A stretch of DNA of 64,000 nt from Prosthecobacter vanneervenii (GTDB taxonomy: Bacteria > Verrucomicrobiota > Verrucomicrobiia > Verrucomicrobiales > Verrucomicrobiaceae): positions 248,001 to 312,000 of the forward strand of contig NZ_JACHIG010000004.1 in NCBI RefSeq assembly GCF_014203095.1. The letters run 5' to 3'. Shown piece by piece: positions 52,758 to 62,659 of this stretch. The translations under genes were made by a program, and so were the position numbers. The notes below the pieces were generated by a model. It was not told the DNA's origin. It did not search any database and was given only the letters and a program-made list of their open reading frames with translations. How positions within the stretch are numbered: position 1 is the first letter of the stretch; every line of letters begins with the position of its first letter.

Positions 52758-55460
52758 TTACGCGCGCCGCCGCCGCAGCATGAGGCCTCCCAGGGCCAGC
52801 AAGAGCAGGCTGGCGCGGCCAGGTTCGGGGACGACGGCGATGTTCCCAGAGGTGGTGAACTGGCTCACATCCCAGATCAGACCGCTGGCGCTGATGTCCG
52901 GCAGGTCAAACTGGCTGCCGTTGTCGCCGCTCCCATCGCGGTAGTTGGTGCCCACGGAGAAATTGCTGAAATCCGTGGTCAGCAGGGCCGACCAGTCCAG
53001 TAAGTTGAAAACATCCCCCGCATGCGGGGTGTAGCCGCTGGCCAGCACGACGATGTTCCCGGCCACGGTCAGCGTGCCACTGCTGCCGTTGAAGACCAGC
53101 CTGTCATGCCCGCCCACGCCTGTCACGGAATTCAGCCAGGTGTTGTAGCCCGCGCTGCCCACCGCATTACCCCCAAAGTTTCCATCGCTGGCGGTGGCTG
53201 TGGTCAGGTCGAGAGAGATCTTGGAGCCGGCCGCCAGATTATACGAGGCCGTGGAGACAGGGGTGAAGGTCAGCGTGCCATGGCTGGCAGCCGTCGTGCC
53301 ATCACCTGCGTAAAGGGTGGCGCTGGCGCTCAGTGTGAAGCTGCTGCCCCGTACCACCCCGGTGCCGGAGAGGCTGGCGTTGGCGGCCACAGTCACCGCG
53401 CCTGTTCCCGTCTGTCCCACACCTGCCTTGCCCACCTGCAGCGTGCCTGCGTTTACGCTGGTGGCGCTCGTGTAGGTGTTCGCCCCGCTGAAAACCCACG
53501 TGCCTGTCCCCGTTTTGTTGACGGCAAGCGTGTTTGACAGCACGCCCTGGACTTCCCCGGAGCCGGAGCCCGTCATCGTGAAGGTGTGGTTGGTGCTGTC
53601 CGTGGACGCGGCGTTCACATTACCCTGGATCAGAAGGCTCCCGGCCGCCGCATCCAGCGTCAGTGTAGCACCCACCGTGGCGCGCACAGAGCCTGCCCAG
53701 GTGTTGTTTCCAGACACGTTTTCCACGTAAGGCGTGATCACCGACTCTCCAGTGACGGTGATGCTGTTTCCCAGCTGCAAATGGCCGGTCGTGGAGGAAA
53801 TCAGGACACCATTGCCCGTGGAGCCCAGCGCACCATTGCTCAGCACCAGCAGATTGCCCGCACTGACAGTGACCAGCCCGGAAAACGTTCCGGTGCCGCT
53901 TAGCGCCAGGGTGCCAGCCCCTGCTTTGGTGATTCCAGTGGCAGTGCTGCCATCCGCGATGCCTCCGCTCAGCGTCAGGGTGCCTGCCGTGACGGTGATG
54001 GTGCGCGTGGTCCCTGCTGCCGTGCCCAGACTGACAGCACCCGTGCCGAGATCCAGCGAGTTGGTGAGCGTGGCGGTAAAGTCTCCGTTGATCACAATGG
54101 CGTTGCTGTTCGCGATCGCCACCGCCGCTCCGCTGCTGTTGCCCAGCGTGCCTCCATTGATGGTGAAGGTGCTTGCGGTGGCACCCAGGGCGGTGCTGCT
54201 GTTTACGTTGAGCCCGCCTTGATTGAGCGTCAGGCCGCCAGTGAAGGTGTTGGTGCCGCTCAGGCTCTGCGCAAACGAGCCCGTTTTGATCACCGAAAGC
54301 GCTCCGCCGCCAGTGCCATCCGCCAGGCTGCCGGCAAACACGGCGTCCGCAGTAGAGTTGATAGTCAGAGTGGCGGCGGTGGCATTTTGATTGCGCACGG
54401 TGCCAGCCCCTGCTCCCGCTGTGGAGGCCAGCCCGCTGAGGGTGATGGAGTTGCCGTTGAGCGAGAGGCTTTTCACCAGGGTGCTGCTGGCAAAGGTCAC
54501 CTTGTTGGGCGTGGTGGAGTTCAGCGCCCCTGCGCCGTCGATGCGTACGTTCGTCACATCGACCGACAGCCCGCCGGTGAAGGTGTTGTTTCCTGCCAGC
54601 GCGATTGTTCCCGTGCTGGTCCCCTGGGTGCCAAGGCTCAGCGTGCTGCCGGCGGTGGACTCACCGATATTCGAGCTGATAACTGAGGCGACGGCGCTGG
54701 TGTTTTGCGTAATCAGCGTACTGCCTGCCAGTGTGATCGCCCCGGAGAGCGTGAGGTTGTTCACATCCAGGCGGATGGCCCCGCGCCCTCCGGCACCCGA
54801 GCCGCTCAGGGTAAAGGGCACCTGCCAGTTGCCGCTGGCACCCAGCACCAGCGTGGTGTTCGTGCCCACGTTCACACTCGTCAGCGTGGCGGAAGGCAGC
54901 GAGTTCACACTATTCACCTGCACAAACAGCCCGTTGGTGTCTGCCGACGTGAGCGAAAAGGTGCCGGAGAGCGTGGAGGCGCTGCCAATGGTCACGAGCG
55001 CAAAGGCGCCAGTGGCTTTTTGCAGGGTGATGTTGCTGCCGCTGAGCGTCGAATTGATCGTCAGGCGCGAGTTGAGCGAGCTGGACCCGTCCTGAACCGT
55101 GATCGCGGAACCGGAGGCGAGTGAGATCGTGCCCCCCGTCAGGGTGTAAGCCGAAGTAACTGCCCTGAAAATCAATCCATTGGCATTCACCGTGCCAGAA
55201 ACGATGATCGTGCCGCCTGCTCCGCCTGCACCTATCGCTGCCGTATTTCCCGCTGAGTTCGACCAAGTCTGGTTCTGCTGCGGCGTTGTTTCATCAAACC
55301 AGTTGCTGGCACCATCCGTCCAGTTTCCAGAGCCATCTTGGGCACCGTCTGTACCTTTGTTCAAATCCCACACAAAGGTGGCTCCTCGGGCTTGAAAAAC
55401 GGACATCGCTCCGAAAAGGAGAGCGGCCAGTGTCAGATGGAGGTTTTTGAACAAGAACAT
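52758..55460 (-). CDS. PEP-CTERM protein with autotransporter-type beta-strand repeats
   Basis: A 900-residue exported protein. The signal ends near SVFQARG, residue 26. The mature part is a long beta-helix of autotransporter-associated strand repeats, rich in Gly, Thr, Ser and Asn (GNNTFTGGLSVDVTNV, GTNTFTGGLTLNQGGL, GANTYTSATSVNAGTLQVG and similar). The C terminus is a PEP-CTERM sorting signal: VPEPGRASLLLLALGGL followed by RRRR, for exosortase processing. There is no outer-membrane beta-barrel translocator. It is a probable surface or matrix protein. The exosortase is not in the window. It is divergent from the transglutaminase-DUF2126 gene. Confidence 0.92.
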   Translation of the reverse strand: MFLFKNLHLTLAALLFGAMSVFQARGATFVWDLNKGTDGAQDGSGNWTDGASNWFDETTPQQNQTWSNSAGNTAAIGAGGAGGTIIVSGTVNANGLIFRAVTSAYTLTGGTISLASGSAITVQDGSSSLNSRLTINSTLSGSNITLQKATGAFALVTIGSASTLSGTFSLTSADTNGLFVQVNSVNSLPSATLTSVNVGTNTTLVLGASGNWQVPFTLSGSGAGGRGAIRLDVNNLTLSGAITLAGSTLITQNTSAVASVISSNIGESTAGSTLSLGTQGTSTGTIALAGNNTFTGGLSVDVTNVRIDGAGALNSTTPNKVTFASSTLVKSLSLNGNSITLSGLASTAGAGAGTVRNQNATAATLTINSTADAVFAGSLADGTGGGALSVIKTGSFAQSLSGTNTFTGGLTLNQGGLNVNSSTALGATASTFTINGGTLGNSSGAAVAIANSNAIVINGDFTATLTNSLDLGTGAVSLGTAAGTTRTITVTAGTLTLSGGIADGSTATGITKAGAGTLALSGTGTFSGLVTVSAGNLLVLSNGALGSTGNGVLISSTTGHLQLGNSITVTGESVITPYVENVSGNNTWAGSVRATVGATLTLDAAAGSLLIQGNVNAASTDSTNHTFTMTGSGSGEVQGVLSNTLAVNKTGTGTWVFSGANTYTSATSVNAGTLQVGKAGVGQTGTGAVTVAANASLSGTGVVRGSSFTLSASATLYAGDGTTAASHGTLTFTPVSTASYNLAAGSKISLDLTTATASDGNFGGNAVGSAGYNTWLNSVTGVGGHDRLVFNGSSGTLTVAGNIVVLASGYTPHAGDVFNLLDWSALLTTDFSNFSVGTNYRDGSGDNGSQFDLPDISASGLIWDVSQFTTSGNIAVVPEPGRASLLLLALGGLMLRRRRA

Positions 55461-55649
55461 TCGAAAGGAAAGGGGGGAGAGACAATGGCAGGCCCTGACC
55501 GTTGGAAAAGTACTAGAACATAAGCGCCTCCTTTATTCTGCTTGGAGGCAGGGAATGATGTTTTCCCCGTGCCTGGACCAAGATTGGCCGTGAACTTGCT
55601 AATTGATGTCTGGCAGGCACTGAGTTCCCCCGTCTGCACCAGCCCCCGC

Positions 55650-58600
55650 ATGTCCATCCACGTCGCCCTCCACCATCGCACCAGCTACCGGTACGAACGC
55701 CCCGTCGAGCTGGGGCCCCAGATCATCAGGCTGCGTCCTGCCCCGCACTCCCGGACGCGCATTCTGAGCTATTCGCTCAAAGTCACGCCCAAAAAACATT
55801 TCCTAAACTGGCAGCAGGACCCCCAGTCCAACTACCTCGCACGCCTCGTCTTCCCGGAAAAAACCGACGAATTCACCGTCGAGGTGGACGTCGTCGCCGA
55901 AATGACGGTGTTCAACCCCTTCGACTTCTTCCTGGAGCCCGAGTGCGAGCACTTTCCTTTTAAATACGACGCCGTCCTCGACCACGAACTGGCCCCCTTC
56001 GTCAAGGCCGCTGATTTCACCCCCAAGTTTGGAGAATACTTCAAGCGCCTTGAGACCGACCTGCTGGAGATGAAACCCTGGCCGCCACGCACCATCGACG
56101 TGCTGGTCTTCATCAATCAGCGCTTATGGAAGGACATCGGCTACACCGTCCGCATGGAGCCCGGCGTCCAGACCCCTGAGGAGACGCTCACCAAGCTCAC
56201 CGGCTCCTGCCGCGACACCTCCTGGCTCATGGTCCAGGTCCTGCGCCGCCTGGGCTTTGCCGCGCGCTTTGTCAGCGGTTACCTCATCCAGCTCAAGCCA
56301 GATGTGAAATCCCTCGACGGCCCCAGCGGTACCGAGGTCGATTTCACCGACCTCCACGCCTGGTGCGAGGTCTATCTCCCTGGCGCTGGCTGGGTCGGCC
56401 TCGACCCTACCTCCGGCCTCTTTGCAGGGGAGGGGCACATCCCTCTCGCGGCCACACCAGACCCCCAGAGCGCCGCCCCCATCTCCGGCTTGGTGGAGCC
56501 CGCCGAGACCAAGTTTGAGTTCGAAATGAAGGTGGACCGCGTCTTCGAGTCCCCCCGTGTCACCAAGCCCTACACCGATGAGCAGTGGGCGGAGATCGAG
56601 GCTCTCGGTCACGCTCTCGACAAGGAGTTGGAAGCATCTGACGTCCGCCTCACCATGGGTGGCGAGCCCACCTTCGTCTCCATCGACGATGCCGAAGGCG
56701 CCGAGTGGAACACCGCTGCCGTGGGTCCTATGAAGGCCCGCCTTTCGGATGAGCTCATCAAGCGCCTCAAGGCGCGCTTCGCCCCCGGTGCCTTCCTCCA
56801 CTACGGCCAGGGCAAATGGTATCCCGGCGAATCCCTTCCCCGCTGGTGCTACGCCAGCTACTGGCGCAAGGACGGCGAGCCCCTCTGGGGCCACCCGCAA
56901 CTCTTTGCAGACATGCAGAAGGACTACGGCGTGAATGAGACCCACTCCGCACGCTTCATCCATGCTTTGGCGGAGCGCCTCGGCTGCGGCGGCAAATGGA
57001 TCATGCCCGCCTACGAAGACGCCTTCTACTACCTGTGGCGGGAGCGTCGTCTGCCCTCCAACGTGGACCCGCACAAATCCAACCTCAAAGACGAGGAGGA
57101 GCGCTCGCGGCTGGCCAAAGTCTTCGAGCAGGGGCTCGATAAGATCATCGGCCACGTCCTGCCACTCAAGCCTGCCTACAATGGCTGGGAAACCGGCCCC
57201 TGGTTCCTGCGTACCGAGCGCTGCTACCTCATCCCCGGAGACTCCGCCATGGGCCTCCGCCTTCCGCTGGATTCCCAGCCTTGGGTCAAAACCACCGACT
57301 ACCCCTACCACCATGAGCAGGACCCCATGGAGGATCGCGATCCGCTCCCAGACCGTCAGCACTTCGTGCGCGGCATCGGTGGTGTCCCCGCCTCCTTCTG
57401 GAAACGGCTGGCCCTTTCTCAAAAAGGCCCCAAAGGCCTCGGAGATCTCACGGAAGAAGAGCGCAAAGCCCTCGATGAGGAGCTTCAGCAGCGCATCGAC
57501 CCCGCCTTTCAGCCCCCTACCGTCGGCCAGTCTGCCGACTGGGTCGTTCGCACCGCCCTCTGCGTGGAGCCGCGCGATGGCAAGCTCCACGTCTTCATGC
57601 CCCCCACCAAGACGCTGGAGGAGTACCTCTCCGCCCTCGGTGCTGTGGAGGATGTGGCGCTCGCTTTGGATCAACCCATCGTTCTGGAAGGCTACCCGCC
57701 GCCCTACGATCCACGCGTGAACGTCCTCAAGGTCACACCCGACCCCGGCGTCATCGAGGTGAACGTCCATCCCGCCAAGAACTGGGACGAGATGGTCAAT
57801 ATCACCGAAACCCTCTACGAAGAGGCCCGCCAGACCCGTCTCGGCACCGAGAAATTCATGGTAGATGGACGTCACACCGGCACCGGTGGGGGCAATCACA
57901 TTGTCATGGGCGCCGAATACCCCAAGGACAGCCCCTTCCTCCGTCGCCCGGACCTCCTGCGCAGCCTCGTCACCTACTGGCAGAATCACCCCGCGCTCTC
58001 CTACATGTTCAGCGGTCTCTTCATCGGCCCCATGAGCCAGAGCCCGCGTATCGACGAAGCCCGCAACGACTCCCTCTACGAGCTCGAGGTCGCCTTCAAA
58101 GCCGCCTCCGAATCCGGCCATGTGCCCCCTTGGCTGGTGGACCGCCTCTATCGTAATCTCCTCATCGACTCCTCTGGCAACACTCACCGCGCCGAGTTCT
58201 GCATCGACAAGCTCTACTCCCCGGACAGCAGCACCGGCCGCCTCGGCCTGCTGGAGATGCGTGGCTTTGAGATGCCACCGCACTCACGCATGAGCCTCGC
58301 TCAGGCCCTCATGCTCCGCACCCTCATCGCCCGTTTCTGGAAGGAGCCGTACGAGGCACCCCTCGTGCGCTGGGGCACCGACATCCATGACCGCTGGATG
58401 CTCCCTCACTTCGCCTGGAGCGACATCGAGGACGTCTGCCACGACACCCGCCAGGCCGGCTACGAGCTCAAGCCCGAATGGTTTGCTCCACACTTCGAGT
58501 TCCGCTACCCGCTCAGTGGCGACTGGTCCTCACGCAATGTGCACATCGAGATCCGCCAGGCGCTCGAGCCCTGGCACGTGCTCGGAGAAGACGCCGGCAT

Positions 58601-59045
58601 GGGCGGCGCGGTCCGTTACGTGGACTCCTCCTTGGAGCGCATCCAGATCAAGGCTCAGGGCTTGGTCGAGGGCCGCTACGCCATCACCTGCAATGGCCGC
58701 ACTGTCCCGCTGCACCCCACCGGCACCAATGGCGAGTACGTCGCCGGAGTGCGCTACCGCGCCTGGCAGCCGCCAAACTGCCTCCAGCCTACCGTTGGCG
58801 TGCACTCACCGCTCACGATTGATCTCGTGGACCAGTGGAATCAGCGCTCCCTCGGCGGCTGCACCTACCACGTCGCCCATCCCGGCGGCCTCAGCTACGA
58901 GGTCTTTCCCGTCAATGCCTACGAGGCCGAAAGCCGCCGCTACGCCCGCTTTTTCCGCCACGGCCACACGCCTGGGAAGATCAAAGTGGCCCCCGCCACG
59001 CCCAATCCGGAGTTCCCCTTCACCCTGGACCTGAGGCACGCATGA
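55650..59045 (+). CDS. Transglutaminase-like / DUF2126 (putative amidoligase) fusion
   Basis: A 1131-residue cytoplasmic protein and first gene of the cluster. N-terminal transglutaminase-type beta region (HVALHHRTSYRYERPVELGPQ) plus a papain-like core: Cys187 in TGSCRDTS, His236 in LHAWCEVYLPG, Asp252 in LDPTSG. From about residue 340 the DUF2126 region begins (DVRLTMGGEPTFVSIDD), which runs to the C terminus and includes GTGGGNHIVMG and RFWKEPYEAPLVRWG. DUF2126 has been proposed as a glutamine-synthetase-fold amidoligase. The combination predicts making and breaking of amide bonds on a peptide. ATG at 55650 sets the conserved MSIHVALHHR; the in-frame start at 55542 adds an unrelated leader. 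Confidence 0.9.
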   Translation: MSIHVALHHRTSYRYERPVELGPQIIRLRPAPHSRTRILSYSLKVTPKKHFLNWQQDPQSNYLARLVFPEKTDEFTVEVDVVAEMTVFNPFDFFLEPECEHFPFKYDAVLDHELAPFVKAADFTPKFGEYFKRLETDLLEMKPWPPRTIDVLVFINQRLWKDIGYTVRMEPGVQTPEETLTKLTGSCRDTSWLMVQVLRRLGFAARFVSGYLIQLKPDVKSLDGPSGTEVDFTDLHAWCEVYLPGAGWVGLDPTSGLFAGEGHIPLAATPDPQSAAPISGLVEPAETKFEFEMKVDRVFESPRVTKPYTDEQWAEIEALGHALDKELEASDVRLTMGGEPTFVSIDDAEGAEWNTAAVGPMKARLSDELIKRLKARFAPGAFLHYGQGKWYPGESLPRWCYASYWRKDGEPLWGHPQLFADMQKDYGVNETHSARFIHALAERLGCGGKWIMPAYEDAFYYLWRERRLPSNVDPHKSNLKDEEERSRLAKVFEQGLDKIIGHVLPLKPAYNGWETGPWFLRTERCYLIPGDSAMGLRLPLDSQPWVKTTDYPYHHEQDPMEDRDPLPDRQHFVRGIGGVPASFWKRLALSQKGPKGLGDLTEEERKALDEELQQRIDPAFQPPTVGQSADWVVRTALCVEPRDGKLHVFMPPTKTLEEYLSALGAVEDVALALDQPIVLEGYPPPYDPRVNVLKVTPDPGVIEVNVHPAKNWDEMVNITETLYEEARQTRLGTEKFMVDGRHTGTGGGNHIVMGAEYPKDSPFLRRPDLLRSLVTYWQNHPALSYMFSGLFIGPMSQSPRIDEARNDSLYELEVAFKAASESGHVPPWLVDRLYRNLLIDSSGNTHRAEFCIDKLYSPDSSTGRLGLLEMRGFEMPPHSRMSLAQALMLRTLIARFWKEPYEAPLVRWGTDIHDRWMLPHFAWSDIEDVCHDTRQAGYELKPEWFAPHFEFRYPLSGDWSSRNVHIEIRQALEPWHVLGEDAGMGGAVRYVDSSLERIQIKAQGLVEGRYAITCNGRTVPLHPTGTNGEYVAGVRYRAWQPPNCLQPTVGVHSPLTIDLVDQWNQRSLGGCTYHVAHPGGLSYEVFPVNAYEAESRRYARFFRHGHTPGKIKVAPATPNPEFPFTLDLRHA

Positions 59046-59050
59046 AAGTA

Positions 59051-59084
59051 AAGAATCGGGATGCACAAAGCATGAACGATTCTT
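59051..59084. other. Hairpin-forming sequence in the cluster gap
   Basis: Inverted arms AAGAATCG (59051-59058) and CGATTCTT (59077-59084) with an 18-nt loop, in the 69-bp gap ahead of the ATP-grasp-alpha-E gene. There is no T-run. It may do nothing; listed because it is the only structure in the gap. Confidence 0.25.
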
Positions 59085-59114
59085 ACAGTCGCTACCCGCA
59101 CCGTTGCACACGCA

Positions 59115-61706
59115 TTGATCTTCCAATCCCAAAGCTCCACTTCCGCCGCACCTCCTGCCACACCCCGGGCTGCTCCTCCGCAGCTCGACGGCACGGCGGT
59201 TGAGGGGCATTACGATGAACTCCGCGAGGCTGGTGGCAAAGTGCGCTCCCACTACGAGCCCGTCATCGCCGACCTTCAGAAGCGGGACGTCGCCGGGGTC
59301 AAGCGCCTCGCAGACACCGCCCGCCGCCTGCTGGCGGAGCGCGGCGTCACCTTCAACATCTACGACGCCAAGGGCCTCGATACCCCCTGGCAGATGGACC
59401 CGGTGCCCTTCGTCATCTCCGCCCGTGAGTGGGAGGCCATCGAAAAGGCGCTCATCCAGCGTGCCACGCTGCTCAATGCCATTTTGACAGACAGCTACGG
59501 CCCTCAGCAGCTCATCAAGGACGGCAGCATGCCGGCGGCCATGGTGCTCGCCCAGCCCAGCTACATCCGCGCCTGCCACGGCATCAAGGTGCCCAATAAC
59601 AAGCCTCTCCAGGTTTACGGCGCCGACATCGTTCGTGCCCTGGATGGCCAGTGGTGGGTCATCTCCGACCGCACTCAGATTCCCACCGGCTCCGGTTACG
59701 CGCTGGAAAACCGCCTCATCACCTCCCGTCTGCTGCCCGATGTCTTCCGCGACGCACGCGTCCGCCGTCTCGCCGGTTTCTTCCGCCAGATGCAGCAGTC
59801 CCTCGCCGCCCTGGCTCCGCGTCCGGTCGAGGAGCCCCGTGTCGTCCTGCTCACGCCCGGCCCCTACAACGAGACCTACTTCGAGCAGGCCTACCTGGCC
59901 CGCTATCTCGGTTACACGCTCGTCGAAGGCGAAGACCTCACCGTGCGCGATGACCGCGTCTATCAGAAGACGCTCAACGGCCTCGAACCCGTCGACGTCA
60001 TCCTGCGCCGTGTGGACGACGATTTCTGCGATCCCCTGGAACTTCGCAACGACTCCATGCTTGGTGTCCCAGGCCTCGTGCGCGCTGTGCGTGCGGGGAA
60101 TGTGGCCCTGGCCAATTCCCTCGGCTCCGGCCTTGTCGAAGCTCCGGCCATGATGGCCTTTCTCCCCAGTCTCAGCCGCAAGCTCCTCGGAGAAGAGCTC
60201 CTCATGCCCTCCGTCGCCACTTGGTGGTGCGGCCAGGAGAATCCAAAAGCCGAGGTGGAGAAAAACATCGACCATCTCGTCATCAAAAACGCCTTCAAAG
60301 TCCGCGGACGCGAGATCAACTTTGGCGAACACTTGACCGTCACTGAGCGCACTGCCCTCATCGAACGCATGCGCTTTGCCCCGGACCGCTGGGCCGCGCA
60401 GGAAAAGATCTCTTTCTCCACCGCCCCCGTCTGGGAGGACGGCCACCTCGTCCACAAACCCGTCAGCGTGCGCGTTTATCTCGTCGCGACCCAGGACGGC
60501 TACATGGTCATGCCCGGCGGCCTCACCCGCGTGGCTGCCAAGATGGACTCCTCCCTGGTCTCCATGCAGAAAGGCGGCACCACCAAGGACACTTGGGTGC
60601 TCAGCGACGGTCCGGTGGACAATGTCACCCTCCTTTCCAATACCAGCACACCCGTCGAGCTCCGCCGCACCGGGCATAATCTCGGCAGCCGTGTGGCCAA
60701 TCATCTCTACTGGCTTGGACGCTATGCCGAGCGCGCAGAGTCCAGCGCCCGCCTGCTGCGCTCCACCCTTCTGCGCTGCTCGCCGGAGAGTGGCATGAGC
60801 GAGACCCCGCTGCTGCTGCCGCTGCTTGAAGCGCTCAAAAATCTTACCGTCCTCGATGACGTCAATGATGTCGCCGCACTCGCCTCCCAGCAGGAGCAGC
60901 TGGAGGCCCGTCTGCTGGAGGCCATCTTCGACCCCGATCACCCCTCCAGCGTCCGCTCCTGCGTGGCCCACATCCAGCGCATCGGCGTTCTGCTTCGTGA
61001 TCGCATCTCCGTCGATACCTGGCGCGTCATCAGCCAGCTTGGAGACGCCTTGGACACTTATGAGAACACCCCCAGCGTCACGCCCATGTCGGACGCTCTC
61101 AATGTGCTCACCCGCATCATTCTGGAGCTGGCCTCCTTCCACGGCCTTGCCAAGGAGAACATGACGCGCGCCCAGGGCTGGATGTTCCTCGACATGGGCC
61201 ATCGCCTTGAGCGCACTGTTTACATCTGCGAGCTGCTTCGCTCCGGACTGCGTAGCGCTGATGCGGAAAACCCCAGCCTCCTGGAGGCCATTCTTGAGGT
61301 CGGAGACAGCACCATCACTTACCGCAATCGCTACAGCCTCCTCCCTCAGCTCGCTGCCGTCTATGACCTCCTCATGCTCGATGAGCTCAACCCCCGCGGT
61401 CTCCGCTTCCAGTTCGAGCGCATTCGTCAGCAGTTTGAGCACCTCCCCCACGAGCAGAAATCCGCGCTTCTCACCCCGGCCATGCGCATCTTCCTGGAGC
61501 ACAACACCCGCCTCCAGCTCTGCGATCCTACGGAACTCGCCCGCGTCGAGCACGGCACCTGGGCGCAGTCCCAGGTCGCAAAGCTTCTCACCCAGCTCAT
61601 TGAGGCCATGCCCCAGCTCAATGACGCGTTGACCGCTTCTTACTTCGCACACTCCACCATCAGCAGCAGCGAGGTCGCTCCTCCGGCTGAACCTGCGTCC
61701 ACGTGA
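59115..61706 (+). CDS. Circularly permuted ATP-grasp / alpha-E domain fusion
   Basis: An 863-residue fusion. Residues about 30-500 are a circularly permuted ATP-grasp ligase (DUF404/DUF407): QVYGADIVRALDGQWWVISDRTQIPTGSGYALENR, VILRRVDDDFCDPLELR, then VMPGGLTRVA. Residues about 518-845 are an alpha-E domain (DUF403): NLGSRVANHLYWLGRYAERAESSARLLR and RAQGWMFLDMGHRLERT. These two domains are normally separate adjacent genes. Expected activity is ATP-dependent amide bond formation; the alpha-E role is unknown. The apparent start is a TTG at 59115, with no earlier ATG in frame close by. The stop overlaps the next gene. Confidence 0.9.
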   Translation: MIFQSQSSTSAAPPATPRAAPPQLDGTAVEGHYDELREAGGKVRSHYEPVIADLQKRDVAGVKRLADTARRLLAERGVTFNIYDAKGLDTPWQMDPVPFVISAREWEAIEKALIQRATLLNAILTDSYGPQQLIKDGSMPAAMVLAQPSYIRACHGIKVPNNKPLQVYGADIVRALDGQWWVISDRTQIPTGSGYALENRLITSRLLPDVFRDARVRRLAGFFRQMQQSLAALAPRPVEEPRVVLLTPGPYNETYFEQAYLARYLGYTLVEGEDLTVRDDRVYQKTLNGLEPVDVILRRVDDDFCDPLELRNDSMLGVPGLVRAVRAGNVALANSLGSGLVEAPAMMAFLPSLSRKLLGEELLMPSVATWWCGQENPKAEVEKNIDHLVIKNAFKVRGREINFGEHLTVTERTALIERMRFAPDRWAAQEKISFSTAPVWEDGHLVHKPVSVRVYLVATQDGYMVMPGGLTRVAAKMDSSLVSMQKGGTTKDTWVLSDGPVDNVTLLSNTSTPVELRRTGHNLGSRVANHLYWLGRYAERAESSARLLRSTLLRCSPESGMSETPLLLPLLEALKNLTVLDDVNDVAALASQQEQLEARLLEAIFDPDHPSSVRSCVAHIQRIGVLLRDRISVDTWRVISQLGDALDTYENTPSVTPMSDALNVLTRIILELASFHGLAKENMTRAQGWMFLDMGHRLERTVYICELLRSGLRSADAENPSLLEAILEVGDSTITYRNRYSLLPQLAAVYDLLMLDELNPRGLRFQFERIRQQFEHLPHEQKSALLTPAMRIFLEHNTRLQLCDPTELARVEHGTWAQSQVAKLLTQLIEAMPQLNDALTASYFAHSTISSSEVAPPAEPAST

Positions 61707-62584
61707 TGAAATACCGCATCACCCATCGCACCACATACAGCTACAGCTCCCAGGTGGCGGTGTCCCACCATGCCGCTCGCCTGCGTCCGCGAGATACCGA
61801 GACGCAGCGCTGCATGGAGTTCAGCCTCAGCTTTGATCCCGATCCCGATCTCCGCACTGAGCACATCGACTCCTTTGGCAATCAGGTCGCCTGCTTCTCC
61901 GTGCAGAAACTTCACAATCACTTTGAGGTCACCTCCCGCAGCTTCGTCTCGCTCACGCCCGTGCTGCAGCCCGACCCTCTGCAGACACCGCCTTGGGAGG
62001 AGGTGGCTGGTTTGTTCCGTGATCCCGTTTCCGCAGACCTGCTCGACCCCTGCCAGTATGTTTACGTCAGCCCGCTGCTCGTGCCGGAGATGCAGTTGCG
62101 GGACTTCGCACTGCCCAGCTTCACCAAAGGCCGGCCCCTCCTCGCAGCCACTGCGGATCTCTTCCGCCGCATCTACAAGGAGTTTGTTTTCGACTCCAAG
62201 GCCACCACCATCAGCACACCGCTCAAAGAGGTGCTGGAGAAGAAGCGCGGCGTCTGCCAGGACTTCGCCCATCTAGCCATCGCCAGCCTGCGCGCCATTG
62301 GGCTGCCGGCGCGTTATGTCAGCGGCTATCTTCGCACCCACCCCCCGGCCGGCAAGCCTCGTCTCCAGGGCGTCGATGCCTCCCATGCCTGGGCCTCCTG
62401 CTTCGTGCCAGGTTTCGGTTGGGTGGACTTTGATCCCACCAACAACTGCTTCACCTCCCTCGATCACGTCACCGTCGCCATCGGCCGCGACTTCTCAGAC
62501 GTCAGCCCCGTGCGTGGCATCATCACCGGTGGCGGCAGGCACACCGTCGGCGTCGGCGTCGATGTCGAGCCCGTCGGCGACTGA
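61706..62584 (+). CDS. Transglutaminase-like cysteine protease-fold protein
   Basis: A 292-residue protein with the N-terminal bacterial transglutaminase-like domain (MKYRITHRTTYSYSSQVAVSHHAARLRPR) and a C-terminal core carrying Cys184 (RGVCQDFAH), His227 (DASHAWAS) and Asp243 (DFDPTNN). The triad is intact, so it can act as a peptidase or transamidase. The ATG at 61706 shares one base with the preceding TGA; an in-frame GTG at 61703 also exists. It is tightly coupled to the ATP-grasp-alpha-E gene. It has no signal peptide, so the substrate is cytoplasmic. Confidence 0.92.
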   Translation: MKYRITHRTTYSYSSQVAVSHHAARLRPRDTETQRCMEFSLSFDPDPDLRTEHIDSFGNQVACFSVQKLHNHFEVTSRSFVSLTPVLQPDPLQTPPWEEVAGLFRDPVSADLLDPCQYVYVSPLLVPEMQLRDFALPSFTKGRPLLAATADLFRRIYKEFVFDSKATTISTPLKEVLEKKRGVCQDFAHLAIASLRAIGLPARYVSGYLRTHPPAGKPRLQGVDASHAWASCFVPGFGWVDFDPTNNCFTSLDHVTVAIGRDFSDVSPVRGIITGGGRHTVGVGVDVEPVGD

Positions 62585-62659
62585 TCAAACTCGGGCCACA
62601 CCTCCTATTTTTAAAGCGTTTGAAACTCTGGCACAGGGGCTGCTAAATAATAAGATCCC

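Noticed and set aside
50388-53003. An 871-residue plus-strand frame over pyc
   Set aside because: Antisense to a complete pyruvate carboxylase; composition is Arg/His/Val-rich and motif-free.
56124-58283. A 719-residue minus-strand frame over the DUF2126 gene
   Set aside because: Antisense shadow without recognisable domains.
58806-61652. A 948-residue minus-strand frame over the ATP-grasp-alpha-E gene
   Set aside because: It mirrors the codon bias of the real gene in a GC-rich genome and shows no domain; the plus-strand product matches known families.
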